Source: Cacajao melanocephalus
Lineage: Eukaryota > Chordata > Mammalia > Primates > Pitheciidae
Reading direction: 5' to 3'
DNA length: 64,000 bases
Assembly: GCA_963573385.1 (NCBI GenBank)
Contig: CAUYLG010071638.1
Coordinates: 1-64,000 of the forward strand
Below, piece by piece: positions 25,034 to 36,064 of this stretch (its first letter is position 1; each line of letters opens with the position of its first letter). Below the pieces are notes generated by a model. It made no database searches. It was not told where the DNA came from and worked only from the letters and a program-made list of their open reading frames with translations. Made by a program: the position numbers and the translations under genes.

Positions 25034-25413
25034 CCTCCTATCTCTCATTTCTCAGAAAAACAGAGCACTTTACCCATCTCTTCAGAATGCTTTACCTCCT
25101 GTAGTCTCCACAAAGGTATTTTTATAAGCAAAGATGACACCTTTCCTGAAAGAAATTCAGGCCCCAACTCTTAAGTATTTTGCTCCGCCACACTGGAAGA
25201 GCAGAGTCAATTAGGGCAGAAACACAAAGAAAATTGAGAACTACACTTTCTGCTACACCGGCTACATGCGTTACTTTATTTAAGCCTCCCAGACACTACG
25301 TAATTTAGACCTTATTTTCTTCATTACAGAACTGGATTTTACGAGGAAGTACACAGATGGGCCTTGGAAAAAGTTTAGGAGCTTGACTAATTTTGGTCAA
25401 AGGATTTTTGTCA
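25034..25413. other. Mostly unique sequence
   Basis: A weak antisense MIR core at 25265-25350 (TTACTTTATTTAAGCCTCCC, CATTACAGAACTGGATTTTA). Otherwise unrecognised. Confidence 0.4.
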
Positions 25414-25541
25414 CTATCTACCTAATCGCATTCTTTGATAAAATTATCAATCTTCTAATTCATTTTCTTCAGATTGGCTATCCACCTAATAACATTCTTT
25501 GATAAAATTATCTATCTTCTACTTTGTTTTCTTCAGGTTGG
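25414..25541 (+). repeat. Tandem duplication, two 64-bp units
   Basis: Unit 1 at 25414-25477 and unit 2 at 25478-25541, each ending CAGATTGG or CAGGTTGG, abut exactly and are about 87% identical. Both contain the 16-mer CATTCTTTGATAAAAT. The single-copy sequence is not a repeat I recognise, so this is a local segmental duplication of unique DNA. Confidence 0.95.
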
Positions 25542-25834
25542 CTTGGTTTATTTGAAAAAAGGAGACATAAAATCTCTCCACCAAAAGTACCTATTTTCCT
25601 GAGGAATTTAATTCCCCAAACCCAGTAGAGTACCAGGTGTCCGAAGCCCTCAAGAATCCATAGCCTCTTCTTATTGTTGATGAAGTGACAGGTAAGCAAA
25701 CTGGTACAAAAAGAGATGTTTCCGTCTACCTCTCTCTGTGAGGTAACAGACAAACCTCCCTTTGAAGAACTCCTTCATAGGATCCTCCAACCTAAAACCT
25801 TTCCCATAGCCAAATAAATGACTTTACTCTCACC

Positions 25835-25970
25835 TCCTTCAGTCATTCATTTAATCCTTCAACAAGCATTAACTGCGTGCATAATGTAAGCCAAGGTCCT
25901 CTTGAGTCAGGAAAATGAGTCTCAGAGAGAGAAAGCAACTTACTCAAGATTGCAGAGTCCAGAAATAACT
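25835..25970 (-). mobile_element. MIR/L2-like fragment, antisense
   Basis: CAGTCATTCATTTAATCCTT and AACAAGCATTAACTGCGTGC (L2/MIR tip), then GAAAATGAGTCTCAGAGAGA and CAACTTACTCAAGATTGCAG (MIR core reversed). Confidence 0.65.
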
Positions 25971-25974
25971 ACAA

Positions 25975-26520
25975 TAAAATGACTCATTTGATTTTAATTC
26001 CCCAGATTCTTGGAAGCAGTTTGTTTTAAAGTGAAGATCCTGTGTGAAATCGGTCAATGGATCTGAAGGGAGACATGCACTTTAAAATAATAAACCAGAA
26101 ACTATTTATAAGGAAAGGAACATTGAAGGGCAGAAAGTAATGAATCACCATTGCAAGTCGGCACAAAAAGAAAAATTAGTTTATAAAAATGCAGTTGGAT
26201 AAATAATAGGTTATTTCATCATATAAATATAACCCAAAATAACTTTATTTAAATGAAAACATCTATCGCAGCCTAAATATTCATCACACTAACATATATC
26301 TAGAATCCTAACAAATTTATGAAAATGTTATATTCCGTAATCTTCCTGATCCAATGCAAATAAATAGTTGTGCTTCAACGTCTTGTTACGAAATGATTAA
26401 TTACAGCTGCCAAAGCAACAGCCAAGAAGCTAATTTTGATTTCTCACGTTGTGGGTGGCATCTGGGGGGAATCTCTGAAGACTTATCTCTGAGCATTGGA
26501 CCTTCTAGAATGAAGATCTC
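25975..26520. promoter_or_regulatory. Candidate conserved noncoding block with octamer site
   Basis: AT-rich, repeat-free. Has a perfect ATGCAAAT octamer at 26354-26361, TGATTAATTA at 26394-26403 (paired-type homeodomain), CAGCTG E-box at 26405-26410 and many TTTATAAA/TAAATAAT stretches (26080-26320). Site clustering within about 60 bp (26350-26410) looks enhancer-like. Function is inferred from motifs only. Confidence 0.35.
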
Positions 26521-27019
26521 GTTCCTCTGTCTTCCCCAATCTGGGCCAACCTGAGAAAGAATCATCATTCTCTCTTAAGCTGAGTAAACCTTTTTCCAGT
26601 TAAAGATAATCCAGAGCTTCTTATTGGACAGAAGAAATCAGGACCAGGAAGGAGGGAAATTAATATCCCTGCTATTATTTTATTTTATTTTATTTCCACT
26701 ACACTCCCAGAGAAGAATTATATAAGACCACAGATGAGGAAACTGAGGCTGGAATTTCCCCAAATCAGCTAGAGATTGACTATCCAGGAGGGTGGCCTAC
26801 CTGTGAAGATTTGCCCAGGTCTTTCCCAGTTTGGGCTTTGAAAGTCCCATGTCCTAGAAAACCCTGTTAGACCTAGGCCATGGGGAGAACTGATCACCAC
26901 ACCCACCAGTTCCAATATGGGTTTACCTGATTTCAAAGCCCTGTGCCTTTTATATGTGCACATGACCTTCCCTAGGAAAGCTGAGAGGCAACGACTCTTC
27001 CAGGTTGGAGACAAAGGAT
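26521..27019. other. Mostly unique sequence with small repeat pieces
   Basis: Includes a (TTTTA)n run (listed separately) and an antisense MIR core at about 26725-26800 (CAGATGAGGAAACTGAGGCT). The rest is unrecognised. Confidence 0.45.
26676..26696 (+). repeat. (TTTTA)n pentanucleotide
   Basis: Four units of TTTTA between GCTATTA and TTTCC. Short and probably stable. Confidence 0.85.
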
Positions 27020-27195
27020 AGGGTTTTGATTTAAGCATGGCCTCTAATCCTACAAGCTGTGTGCCTCTGGGTAAGGCAGTTGAATGTCAGGCTTTCTGTT
27101 TCTTCAACTATAAAACAGAGGGAGAAAGTGGAGATTAAACTAAATTGTCTCTACACTTTCTTTCTGCTCCAACATCCTGTCATTCTAATTGGATT
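27020..27195 (+). mobile_element. MIR-type SINE (MIR3-like)
   Basis: CATGGCCTCTAATCCTACAA, GCTGTGTGCCTCTGGGTAAG, GTTTCTTCAACTATAAAACA and TTGTCTCTACACTTTCTTTC follow the CORE-SINE order with the MIR3-like end. Confidence 0.72.
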
Positions 27196-27329
27196 CTACC
27201 CGCCCTGTATAAGCCACGCTGTAAGGAAAGAGTGAAGGCAATAAAACCTCTTCCATCTCCATGTAAAATCCTGTCCAATTACCTTTATAATTAGAGAAAC
27301 ATTTTTTTTTTACTTTAGAAATCCCGTTC

Positions 27330-27575
27330 CATTTTTTCATTTTTTTTAAAGAGTTTGTTTTGGGAGAGAATCTGGCTCCTGCAGGAAAAAAAAAAAAAAA
27401 GTTTCTGGCTGAAACTGTGAATTTTGTAACTGCAAGCTCTTTCAAAGGCAAGAAGGCAGACAGTGAAAGGATGGTTGCTAAGGAAACAATTGTATTTAAA
27501 TTATCAACCACAATAGACCCAGCAAAGATATTGATTGGATGTGAGAGGGTAAAATTATTTTTTTCAAACTAGAGA
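27330..27575. promoter_or_regulatory. Candidate conserved noncoding block with RFX/SOX-like sites
   Basis: Unique sequence with an A15 run (27386-27400), GTTGCTAAGGAAAC at 27474-27487 (11 of 14 matches to the RFX X-box palindrome) overlapping AACAATTG (SOX-like), and TTTAAATTATCAACC downstream. Motif grouping is suggestive only. Confidence 0.28.
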
Positions 27576-27867
27576 AAAACGAAGGGTCTGACTAAGGTCC
27601 TAGGGTAGGAAGAGACTTGTGGTGGGATTATGCTGTTTTTCTTTGTTTAATTGGAGTTGTTAAGAATGGAAGAAAAGACGCTTGCTTTATATTCTCCTTA
27701 ATAGTCTCTCCCTTCAGTTCACTGAAACTGGGAGAAACTAATACACAGAGCAGAGAAATTTGTTGTGCTCACTAAGAAAACCAATCGTTTTCCAACAGTC
27801 CTGAAGCCAGCACACAGGAAAAACTAATTATAGTAGAAATGATCACACACTACTTGCTATACAAGAG

Positions 27868-28075
27868 AACATTTTTCTAAGTAATTCCCTGGTTAACCCA
27901 TTTAAGCCTCACGATAACCCGTTAGGTTACTATTATTAGTATTCCCATTTTAAAGACAAGGAAACTGAGAAGGATTAAACAAGCTATTCAAGGTCACACA
28001 ACTGTTAAGTGCAGAGCTGGGACTTGAATCCAGGCAGCCTGGCACCAGCATCTACACTCTCACCTCTCCATCTAC
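27868..28075 (-). mobile_element. MIR SINE, antisense
   Basis: AACCCATTTAAGCCTCACGA, TATTCCCATTTTAAAGACAA, CAAGGTCACACAACTGTTAA, GGGACTTGAATCCAGGCAGC: near full length. Confidence 0.93.
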
Positions 28076-28999
28076 CTGCCTTTCCAAAATTTTTAGGCCA
28101 CATAAACATAAAAGCCCTATATTTGGATAAACTTCAGGAAAAAAAAATGTCTTCAACTAAAGGCATCAAATGGAGAGAGAAAGATATGTATTACTCAAGC
28201 CTGTGGAGGAAATCAGAATTTGATTAAGAAATAACATACTATTTAAGGACTAGTGACAAACACATTGTATCTAGATGCGATTCTAGTCTCTTTAAATCTT
28301 ATGGTAGAGGAATATCATCTTTATCTACTGTTGGACTTAGGGGCTATTTGGTGGCAAAGGAACAGACACACTCCCTGATTTAGCTCAGATGAAGAGAGTG
28401 TTCCACAGGCTGCAGGGATCTAAGGCAGGAAGGTACCAGAAACCAAGGTCACCAGCCTCTCCTGGCCACATGGTTTCTGCTTCTCCCTGTGCCTGCTCTT
28501 TCTCAGCCAAGTTCCTCAGTTTCCCTGGATCCCACATGACTGGCAGTTCCATGTTTTACAAGATTCATCCAGTAGTGCCCACAAATTGTTCTCTTTGTTC
28601 AGTTTGTCTCATTTGTCTTAAGAAAGAGTTGTCATAGGTAAGCCACCTCATGGATTGGAAGATCATAATTATGATCTAAACACCTGTGAAGACTTGGTTA
28701 GGGATGAGGGATGGAAGAGGAAAGAACCTGTGTGCACCCTTTAATTGCCTGTTATTTAATGTGTACATTCAGGAGTGTTAATACTTGCTTCTCTCCCTGC
28801 AATAGTAGTGAGTCAAGTGAGGATACCTGCAACACTTAGATTTGATATGCGTATTTTTTAATAAATTATTTCTGATCATTTTAAGTCCTTACTGGCAATA
28901 AAGAAAGAAAGAAAAACATAAAAATAAGGGGGGTATCAATTACTCCTCAAACCACCAATAAAGATTAAGTATGCCAACAGATCCCAGCTTAAGAAACAG
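28076..28999. other. Unique sequence, about 0.9 kb
   Basis: No repeat recognised apart from the palindrome at 28660-28677. AT-rich after 28840 (TTTTTTAATAAATTATTTCT). An 82-codon open frame at 28389-28637 has no domain. Confidence 0.4.
28660..28677. repeat. Perfect 18-bp palindrome
   Basis: AGATCATAATTATGATCT is its own reverse complement. Its centre, CATAATTATG, contains two overlapping TAAT homeodomain cores, so it could bind a homeodomain dimer. Confidence 0.95.
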
Positions 29000-29094
29000 A
29001 AAATTTGATACATTATGTAAAGTTTTATAGACAACCAACAGAAGAACTCATTGCTTATGGTAGCAAGATATGGGGAACAACTTAATGTTCATTA

Positions 29095-29404
<310 letters not shown>

Positions 29405-29475
29405 GTTGAGGGAGGTGGTTACATAAGTTAAGATACATCCACATGATAAAATATCATCCAGCCATTAAAAATAAG

Positions 29476-29786
<311 letters not shown>

Positions 29787-30057
29787 AAGGTGTTAGATAC
29801 CAAGGTATGCACTTGGACCATTTTCCAGGATGCAATAAGTGAAAAGTAAAAGTGTACAACAGTATGTATCAGAGAAAAGAAAGGACTTATAAAAATGTGT
29901 TATTTGAACAAGGTGCCCCAGAAGGATGCAGAAGAAATAACTCACAGAAGTTGCTTCTGGAGATTTTGCAACAGGGGGTTAGGGTGAGAAGCTTACTTTT
30001 CACTGCTCCAAATTTTTTTTGCTGTTAACATGTATCATCTCTTAAAAATAAATTTTC

Positions 30058-30172
30058 TGATAGATAGATGATAGAGATATATTCATGTAGGCCTATATGT
30101 GCATATGCATATGTAGATATATACACACATAGATGATACAGATATAGACAGATGTAGATATAGATAGAGATA
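30058..30172 (+). repeat. Degenerate (TAGA)n/(TATG)n repeat
   Basis: TGATAGATAGATGATAGAGA, then mixed ATATGTGCATATGCATATG and GATATAGATAGAGATATA. Starts at the end of the old L1. Confidence 0.88.
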
Positions 30173-30289
30173 TACCCCAAGTATTCCTGGAATGTCCCTT
30201 TTCCTCCTAGATCCCTTGGGAAGGTCAAGCATCTCTGGTACCCCTGGTCTCATCTCCAGTCTTCTGCTCAGATCTTACATCTGCTTGTG

Positions 30290-30455
30290 TGAAACGTTTT
30301 GTGGCTTACAAAAGGTTTGTAAACGTATACCAACCCTATTTGATCCCTATACCAACCCTTTGAGAGGAGAAATGTGGGTGTCATTCTTTCATTTTACAGA
30401 TGAGAGGACAGGTAGATTCTGATTCAACCACAAGACTAGAGAGTCTAGGTGTTCC
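30290..30455 (-). mobile_element. MIR SINE, antisense, decayed
   Basis: TCATTTTACAGATGAGAGGA at about 30391 and CTGATTCAACCACAAGACTA. A CCTATTTGATCCCTATACCA region before it contains a small local repetition (ATACCAACCCT twice, 30326-30360). Confidence 0.65.
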
Positions 30456-30639
30456 AATTCCCATTCCCATGCCCCTTCCACTTGATGGTCTACCAGTGGA
30501 GCCAGCTCTGCATTTGACTCATCCATGCAGCTTCAGCCACCACCCCTTCCAAACAGTTCACAGATCCCTCCTCTCTATTCCAGCAGCACCCTAGCCCCAC
30601 CACATGCCCTGTACTCCCTAACCCCAGCGCGTAACCAGA

Positions 30640-30800
30640 CAGGTGGAAACTGTCTACTGGCTTGTCTGATCTGCCACGCTACTCTAAATGTGAGCCCCAC
30701 AGTCCATGACTCCTCATTCCCCTGTCTACCCCATGCCCAGTGCCATTCCTGGCACATAGAAAATGCTCAGTAAATGTTTGTCAAATAAATGATTCAGAGA
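30640..30800 (+). mobile_element. L2 LINE 3' end
   Basis: GCCCAGTGCCATTCCTGGCA, CATAGAAAATGCTCAGTAAA and TGTTTGTCAAATAAATGATT, the standard L2 terminus. Confidence 0.85.
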
Positions 30801-30884
30801 ACGATCATTCTAGAGCTGGTGGCTTCACAGGATTTGAGTTATTGCATTTTTTTCCTATCTATAAAGAAAAGCTCCCAGACGACC

Positions 30885-31260
30885 CCTCAGCTGTGTTCAG
30901 ATATTGTAAATAATTGATCATAAAGATGAAACGCACAACCTGGACAGAGACCAGGGAACCTGTCAATATCACGGGAATAAATCTCTGCTCACAGCGGCCC
31001 AGTGCCTGAGCTGACTCTCCAAGGCCATTAAAATATCACTGCAGCTCGGGCATTAGTTGGAATAAAGTGTTTGTGTTTGTTTGTTTGTTATCATTTCTTA
31101 GTAAAACTAATTAAGGAACTAATTGATTGTTTTGTTGTTCTACTAATTAACTCCATATGGTGCCCATTTCCATGGAGATAGACTATGAGTTATGGGAAGG
31201 ACTCTGATTTAACAAGTCGTTTCTGGGTTTGGGAACAATCCTTTAGAATTAAGGATCCTT
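30885..31260. promoter_or_regulatory. Candidate enhancer-like block with phased homeodomain sites
   Basis: Repeat-free. Three CTAATT[A/G]A sites start at 31107, 31119 and 31143, that is 12 and 24 bp apart. Next to them are GATTGTTTTGTTGTTC (SOX/FOX-like), CCATATGG (31153-31160, palindromic E-box or CArG-like) and CCATTTCCATGG. The left part has TAAATAATTGATCATAAAG and TCAATATCACGGGAATAAAT. Composition and phasing are what deeply conserved developmental enhancers look like. This is inference, not proof. Confidence 0.45.
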
Positions 31261-31429
31261 TCCAATCTCATTTCCCTTCATTGCTGCAGCCATGTTCTTG
31301 ACCTCTCCAGCTCCTTGAGGGTGAGGATATCAGGCCCGCCAAGACCAACCAGGAAAGAGCTCTGATGAGCCAAGAAAACCCAAGGCTAGAATAGATCATA
31401 AAGAAAGCCCCAAGCTAAGACAATAGCAA

Positions 31430-31600
31430 TTATTGCAGAAGCTACCACTTTGAGCACCTGCTATGTAGCTGCCATAACATTGAACACTGCATGCATTATC
31501 TCAAATTCTGCCAATGACCAACACCCACATTAGTGGTCCCACTTTGCAGAAAAAGAAACTGAGTCCTCAGAGTCATCTGCCTATGGTTAGCCCACTAAAT
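31430..31600 (-). mobile_element. MIR SINE, antisense
   Basis: GAGCACCTGCTATGTAGCTG, GCATGCATTATCTCAAATTC, TTTGCAGAAAAAGAAACTGA: order of reversed MIR. Confidence 0.8.
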
Positions 31601-31604
31601 TTTT

Positions 31605-31910
31605 GTTCATTCATTTGTTCATTCATTCATTCAACAAATAGTTATTCAGCACCCACTGCATGCCAGGCACAGTTCTAACCTCTGGGAATAGCTCTGAATC
31701 AGACAAATTCAATCCTTTCTCTCACAAAGCTTACATTCTAGAAGGGCAAGATAAGTAATAAATAAGAAAACAAATAAATGAAGTTATTTTATATAATGAC
31801 AAGGGCAATAAAAAAATGTCTAGGTGGTGAGAGAGAGAACACAATGCAGGTGCTATTTGAAATCAGTTGGTCAGGCCCCAAAGCCCAAGTCAACGTTTCT
31901 TGAAGGCCCA
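31605..31910 (-). mobile_element. L2 LINE 3' end, antisense
   Basis: TTCATTCATTCATTCAACAA, CACTGCATGCCAGGCACAGT, TTCTAACCTCTGGGAATAGC, GCTTACATTCTAGAAGGGCA, ATGACAAGGGCAATAAAAAA: clear L2 terminus, decaying to the right. Confidence 0.9.
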
Positions 31911-31924
31911 GGTCACAGCGTTCA

Positions 31925-32310
31925 GTAAATATTCACTCCCCTCTCCTTCCTATGGTGGATGGATGTTGGCCAGACGATGTGATTTGCTTTGGCCAATGGA
32001 AGCCAGCAAATGTTATACAAGTAGGGGGCCTTACGTGTCCTATGTAGATTGTGCGGACCCTTGTGCTCATTTGACCTCTCATGAGTTGGCTTCCCAGGTA
32101 GCTTCTGTCCTTCAGCCTGGTCCTCAAAAGAGTCCCCCAGCCTGAAGCCATACCCTGCTGGCCACAGCCTGAAACAGAGACACCAGCCTAGATCAGCTGA
32201 ACCACCCACAGTCAATCCACAGACCTGGAAACCTAAGAACAAAGGCATGCTGCTGTAAGCTACTGAGATTTAGGGATGTTTGTTAAGTGACAGTATTGTG
32301 GTAATCACTA
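31925..32310 (+). mobile_element. MLT1-type LTR, decayed
   Basis: GATTTGCTTTGGCCAATGGA, GACCTCTCATGAGTTGGCTT, TAGATCAGCTGAACCACCCA, CTGTAAGCTACTGAGATTTA and GATGTTTGTTAAGTGACAGT follow the MaLR LTR order. Confidence 0.72.
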
Positions 32311-32311
32311 A

Positions 32312-32440
32312 TCAGTATGCCTACTATGTGCCAGCCCTTGACTAGATTCTGGGATGCAGAAATGAGTAGTAAGGTTAAGGAATTGTCTCTGCCCTTGAGG
32401 AACTGACAGTCTACTGTGATATGACTCATTTTTTTAAAAG
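32312..32440 (-). mobile_element. L2 LINE fragment, antisense
   Basis: TGCCTACTATGTGCCAGCCC, TAGATTCTGGGATGCAGAAA, CTGCCCTTGAGGAACTGACA, the antisense L2 3' segment. Confidence 0.82.
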
Positions 32441-32594
32441 TCATTATTAACTCAATTCAGAAACATTGAACTTTCACGCTGATTAGATGCTCTGATTGGC
32501 AGTTGCACAATTAAAAATTTGAAAGGGACAAGATGAACTAATTATAATTTAATATGTACAAAGGCTTCTAGCAGTAGGCAGACTAATAAAGTGA

Positions 32595-32805
32595 AGTCAC
32601 AGTATGGTAGAAGAATGCAGTTTCTGAAGCCAGAACTACCGGCTTCAAATCCCGTTTCTGCTGTTTAGTAGCTGGATGACTTTAGAAAAGAGACTCAGCC
32701 TCTCTGAGCTCCAGTGTTTACATCTCTATAATGAAGAAAACGATGCCCATTTCCCATGAAGTTTTCAGGATTATACAAGAAATTATATGTAAAATGTTCA
32801 ACATG
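32595..32805 (+). mobile_element. MIR SINE
   Basis: GCTTCAAATCCCGTTTCTGC, GTAGCTGGATGACTTTAGAA, CAGCCTCTCTGAGCTCCAGT, TTCAGGATTATACAAGAAAT in MIR order. Confidence 0.87.
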
Positions 32806-32829
32806 TTGTCTATTAGGACAAGTTCCTTT

Positions 32830-33635
<806 letters not shown>

Positions 33636-34034
33636 GATATTCTCTTCCACAAATGGTGTTGGAAAAACCACATATCTACATGCAGAAGCTTCAAATTGGA
33701 CCTTCTCTTACACCATACCCCAAAATCAACCCCAAATGGATTAAATACTTAAACCTAAGACCTGAAACTCCTACAACTCCTAGAGGAAAACACAAGAGAA
33801 GCTTTATATGATTGTTCTTGGCAATGACTTCATGGATAGGACACCAAAAACACAGGCAACAAAAGCAAAAACAGGTAAATGTGACGACATCAGACTAAAA
33901 GTATCTGTGCAGAAAAGGAAACAATCAAGAGTGAAAAGGCAAACTATGCAATGAAGAAAAACCTTTGCAAACAATATATTTCATAAGGCATTAATTTCTA
34001 GAATATATAGAACATTTCTACAACTCGGTAGCAA

Positions 34035-34235
34035 AAAAATCCCCAGAATCTAACTTATTGTATACACCAAAGCAGCTAGATTTGTAATATTCTCAACACA
34101 AAGAAAAATAAACGTTAGAGGTGATTGATAGATAACTCAATTATCCTGATCTCATTCTTCCACATTACATACCGGTATCAAAATATCACAAGTACCCCCA
34201 AAATATGTACAACAATTATATATTAACTTTTTAAA
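34035..34235 (+). mobile_element. L1 3' UTR fragment nested in ORF2
   Basis: Between GGTAGCAAAAAAATCCCCAG and AATGGGCTAAAGGGTTGAAG the ORF2 match breaks for about 200 bases that read as a sense L1 3' end (TTCTCAACACAAAGAAAAAT, CAAAATATCACAAGTACCCC, AATATGTACAACAATTATAT). A second, small L1 insertion. No TSD could be defined. Confidence 0.65.
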
Positions 34236-34575
34236 TGGGCTAAAGGGTTGAAGACATTTCTTCAAAGAAGACATACAAATCGCCGACACATGTGAAAAAG
34301 TAGTCAATGTCACTAATCATCAGGAAAATGCAAATCAAAACCACAGTGAGATATTGCCTCACATCTGTCAGGATAGTTATTACCAAAAAACAAGACACCA
34401 AGTATTGGTGAGGGTATGAAAAGAGAGGGAACTTTTGTACATTGCTGGTGGGAATATAAAATGATGTCTCCTGCCGTGGAAAACAGTATAGAGATTCTTC
34501 AAAAAATTAAATATAGAACTACCATATGATCCAGCAGTCTCACTTCTGGGTATTCATCCAAAAGAATTGAAATCA

Positions 34576-34707
34576 GGCCAGGCAGGTGGCTCACGCCAGT
34601 AATCCCAGTATTTTGGGAGGCTGAGGCAGTGGGATCACTTGAGACCAGGAGTTTGAGACCAGCCTGGGTGACAGAGTGAGACCACATCTCTCAAAAGAAA
34701 AAAAAAG
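34576..34707 (+). mobile_element. Internally deleted Alu (132 bp) with intact TSD
   Basis: Starts GGCCAGGCAGGTGGCTCACG and passes from the left-arm GAGACCAGCCTGGG straight into the right-arm end GTGACAGAGTGAGACC. Exact 15-bp TSD AAAGAATTGAAATCA at 34561-34575 and 34708-34722. About 150 bp between the two CCAGCCTGGG copies is missing. Confidence 0.95.
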
Positions 34708-34769
34708 AAAGAATTGAAATCAAGATCTTGAAAAGACATCTGCACTCTCATCCCTTTAAATCCATTTTA

Positions 34770-34895
34770 GAGATGACAGGAGATCTGACTTCAATCCTGT
34801 CTTTGCCACCCACTCTGCAAAGTAAACCCCTTCCCCTGTCTCAGTTTTTTCATGTATAAAGCAAGAACATGGGGCCAGGAAATTCCAGAAGACCC
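34770..34895 (+). mobile_element. MIR SINE fragment
   Basis: GACTTCAATCCTGTCTTTGC, CCTGTCTCAGTTTTTTCATG and TATAAAGCAAGAACATGGGG. Confidence 0.75.
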
Positions 34896-35454
34896 CAGTG
34901 AATTCCAAAAAGCAGTAAATCTGCTGTCTACTGCATCACTTCAGATTCCAACAATCTCAGATACTTCGTAAGAACCATAGAGAGCTTAGGACGGGAAGGG
35001 GCTTCTCCTCTCCGCCTTTCCTCCTCACGAGTGCTCAGGACATCTTCCTGCTCACCCCATTTCCCAAATGTCCTCCCTGACTTTTTTCCTTCAGTCCCTG
35101 TCTCTAACCTTTCCAAACTGTTTATTTCCTCTGATGTTGTCTGAAGCTCCAGGATAATTGTTACAGGAGAAGCAATCAGCTCAGCCTTCGACAAGTCATC
35201 GAGACGACAGGCAAGCAGGGGTATTAGGCTGTCAATTTCCAGGCCCTTCCAAATGTTACAACAATTTTGGTGAATTACAAGCAATAGAAAATCACTTTGG
35301 GTGCTCATTAGGCAGGAGACAGGAGTGATGATGAATGCTTGGAAGTGAAGGCAGAAGTAGGCTTTCCCAGAGACAAAAGCCCACCTTCCAGCATCTTTAG
35401 GGATGGCTCACTTAAACCTTCCTGATCTGGAGGAAGTGAGACAAGTCCTCCAGG
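34896..35454. other. Unique sequence with a 126-codon antisense open frame
   Basis: No repeat recognised. On the minus strand 35308-34928 encodes 126 residues, with a hydrophobic start and a charged glutamate/arginine-rich middle (REEERRRGEAPSRPK). I recognise no family, see no Kozak or splice context, and a frame this length occurs by chance. Confidence 0.35.
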
Positions 35455-35584
35455 GTTTGGTCAATGCACTGAGGATTTATGGAGTGCCCACTGTCCTTAT
35501 TGGGTCCTATATTTCTCAGTCCAGCGAGAGAAAGGCACTTAGAAATACAAAAAAAGATACAACAGATAAAGGACTGTGGGAGTA

Positions 35585-35630
<46 letters not shown>

Positions 35631-35725
35631 ATTCTGACCAGAGGGGTTAAGGGCAGCTTCATGAAAGACGTGACATTTTAGTGGGGTCTTGAAAAATAAG
35701 TAGAACATTAAAATATGCCTTTCCT
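35455..35725 (-). mobile_element. L2 LINE fragment, antisense, with internal (GA)n
   Basis: GATTTATGGAGTGCCCACTG and, after the microsatellite, GGGCAGCTTCATGAAAGACG and TGACATTTTAGTGGGGTCTT match antisense L2. Confidence 0.75.
35588..35628 (+). repeat. (GA)n microsatellite
   Basis: About 20 pure GA units within an antisense L2, near where L2 copies often carry a purine run. Likely polymorphic. Confidence 0.96.
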
Positions 35726-35754
35726 CTGCCATTGATGATGACGATCATGACGAT

Positions 35755-35975
35755 GGCCAATACTTATATGATGTTTGCATAATTCTTGTATAATCAAGTC
35801 TTGTAACTAAATGCTTTGTATATATGTAACATTTATGTAACAATTCACAATAACCCTTAGGTAGATATTATTATCCCTTATTATCCTCATTTTATAGATG
35901 ACGAAACTGAGGCACAGAGAGTTTAATTACCTGAAGAGTTACAGCCAAGGACTGTCTAAGCAGAAATACATAAGA
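35755..35975 (-). mobile_element. MIR SINE, antisense
   Basis: CATTTTATAGATGACGAAAC followed by TGAGGCACAGAGAGTTTAAT at 35890. The upstream AATACTTATATGATGTTTGC part is decayed. Confidence 0.85.
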
Positions 35976-36064
35976 AGTGTATGGATGAGTCATTTGAAGC
36001 AGACATGGGATGGTTCTCATATCTTTTTAGGAAAAAAAACGAGAGGTGATTCATGAAAGGTAGG

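Larger units (their letters stand above)
33636..34765 (+). mobile_element. Old L1 ORF2 segment, sense (inverted half of twin-primed L1)
   Basis: ORF2 C-terminal coding region in sense: CACAAATGGTGTTGGAAAAA, GGCAATGACTTCATGGATAG, TCATCAGGAAAATGCAAATC, ATATGATCCAGCAGTCTCAC, ending AAGACATCTGCACTCTCATC. Full of frameshifts and stops, not functional. Its end is next in L1 order to the inner end of the antisense half. Confidence 0.88.

Noticed and set aside
24518..25174. 218-codon sense open frame
   Set aside because: Begins in a polypyrimidine tract and runs through an antisense MaLR LTR with defined ends and TSD. Not a gene.
34928..35308. 126-codon antisense frame as a gene
   Set aside because: Unique sequence but no family, no Kozak or splice context, and strong compositional bias (Glu/Arg run). 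Kept only as a note.
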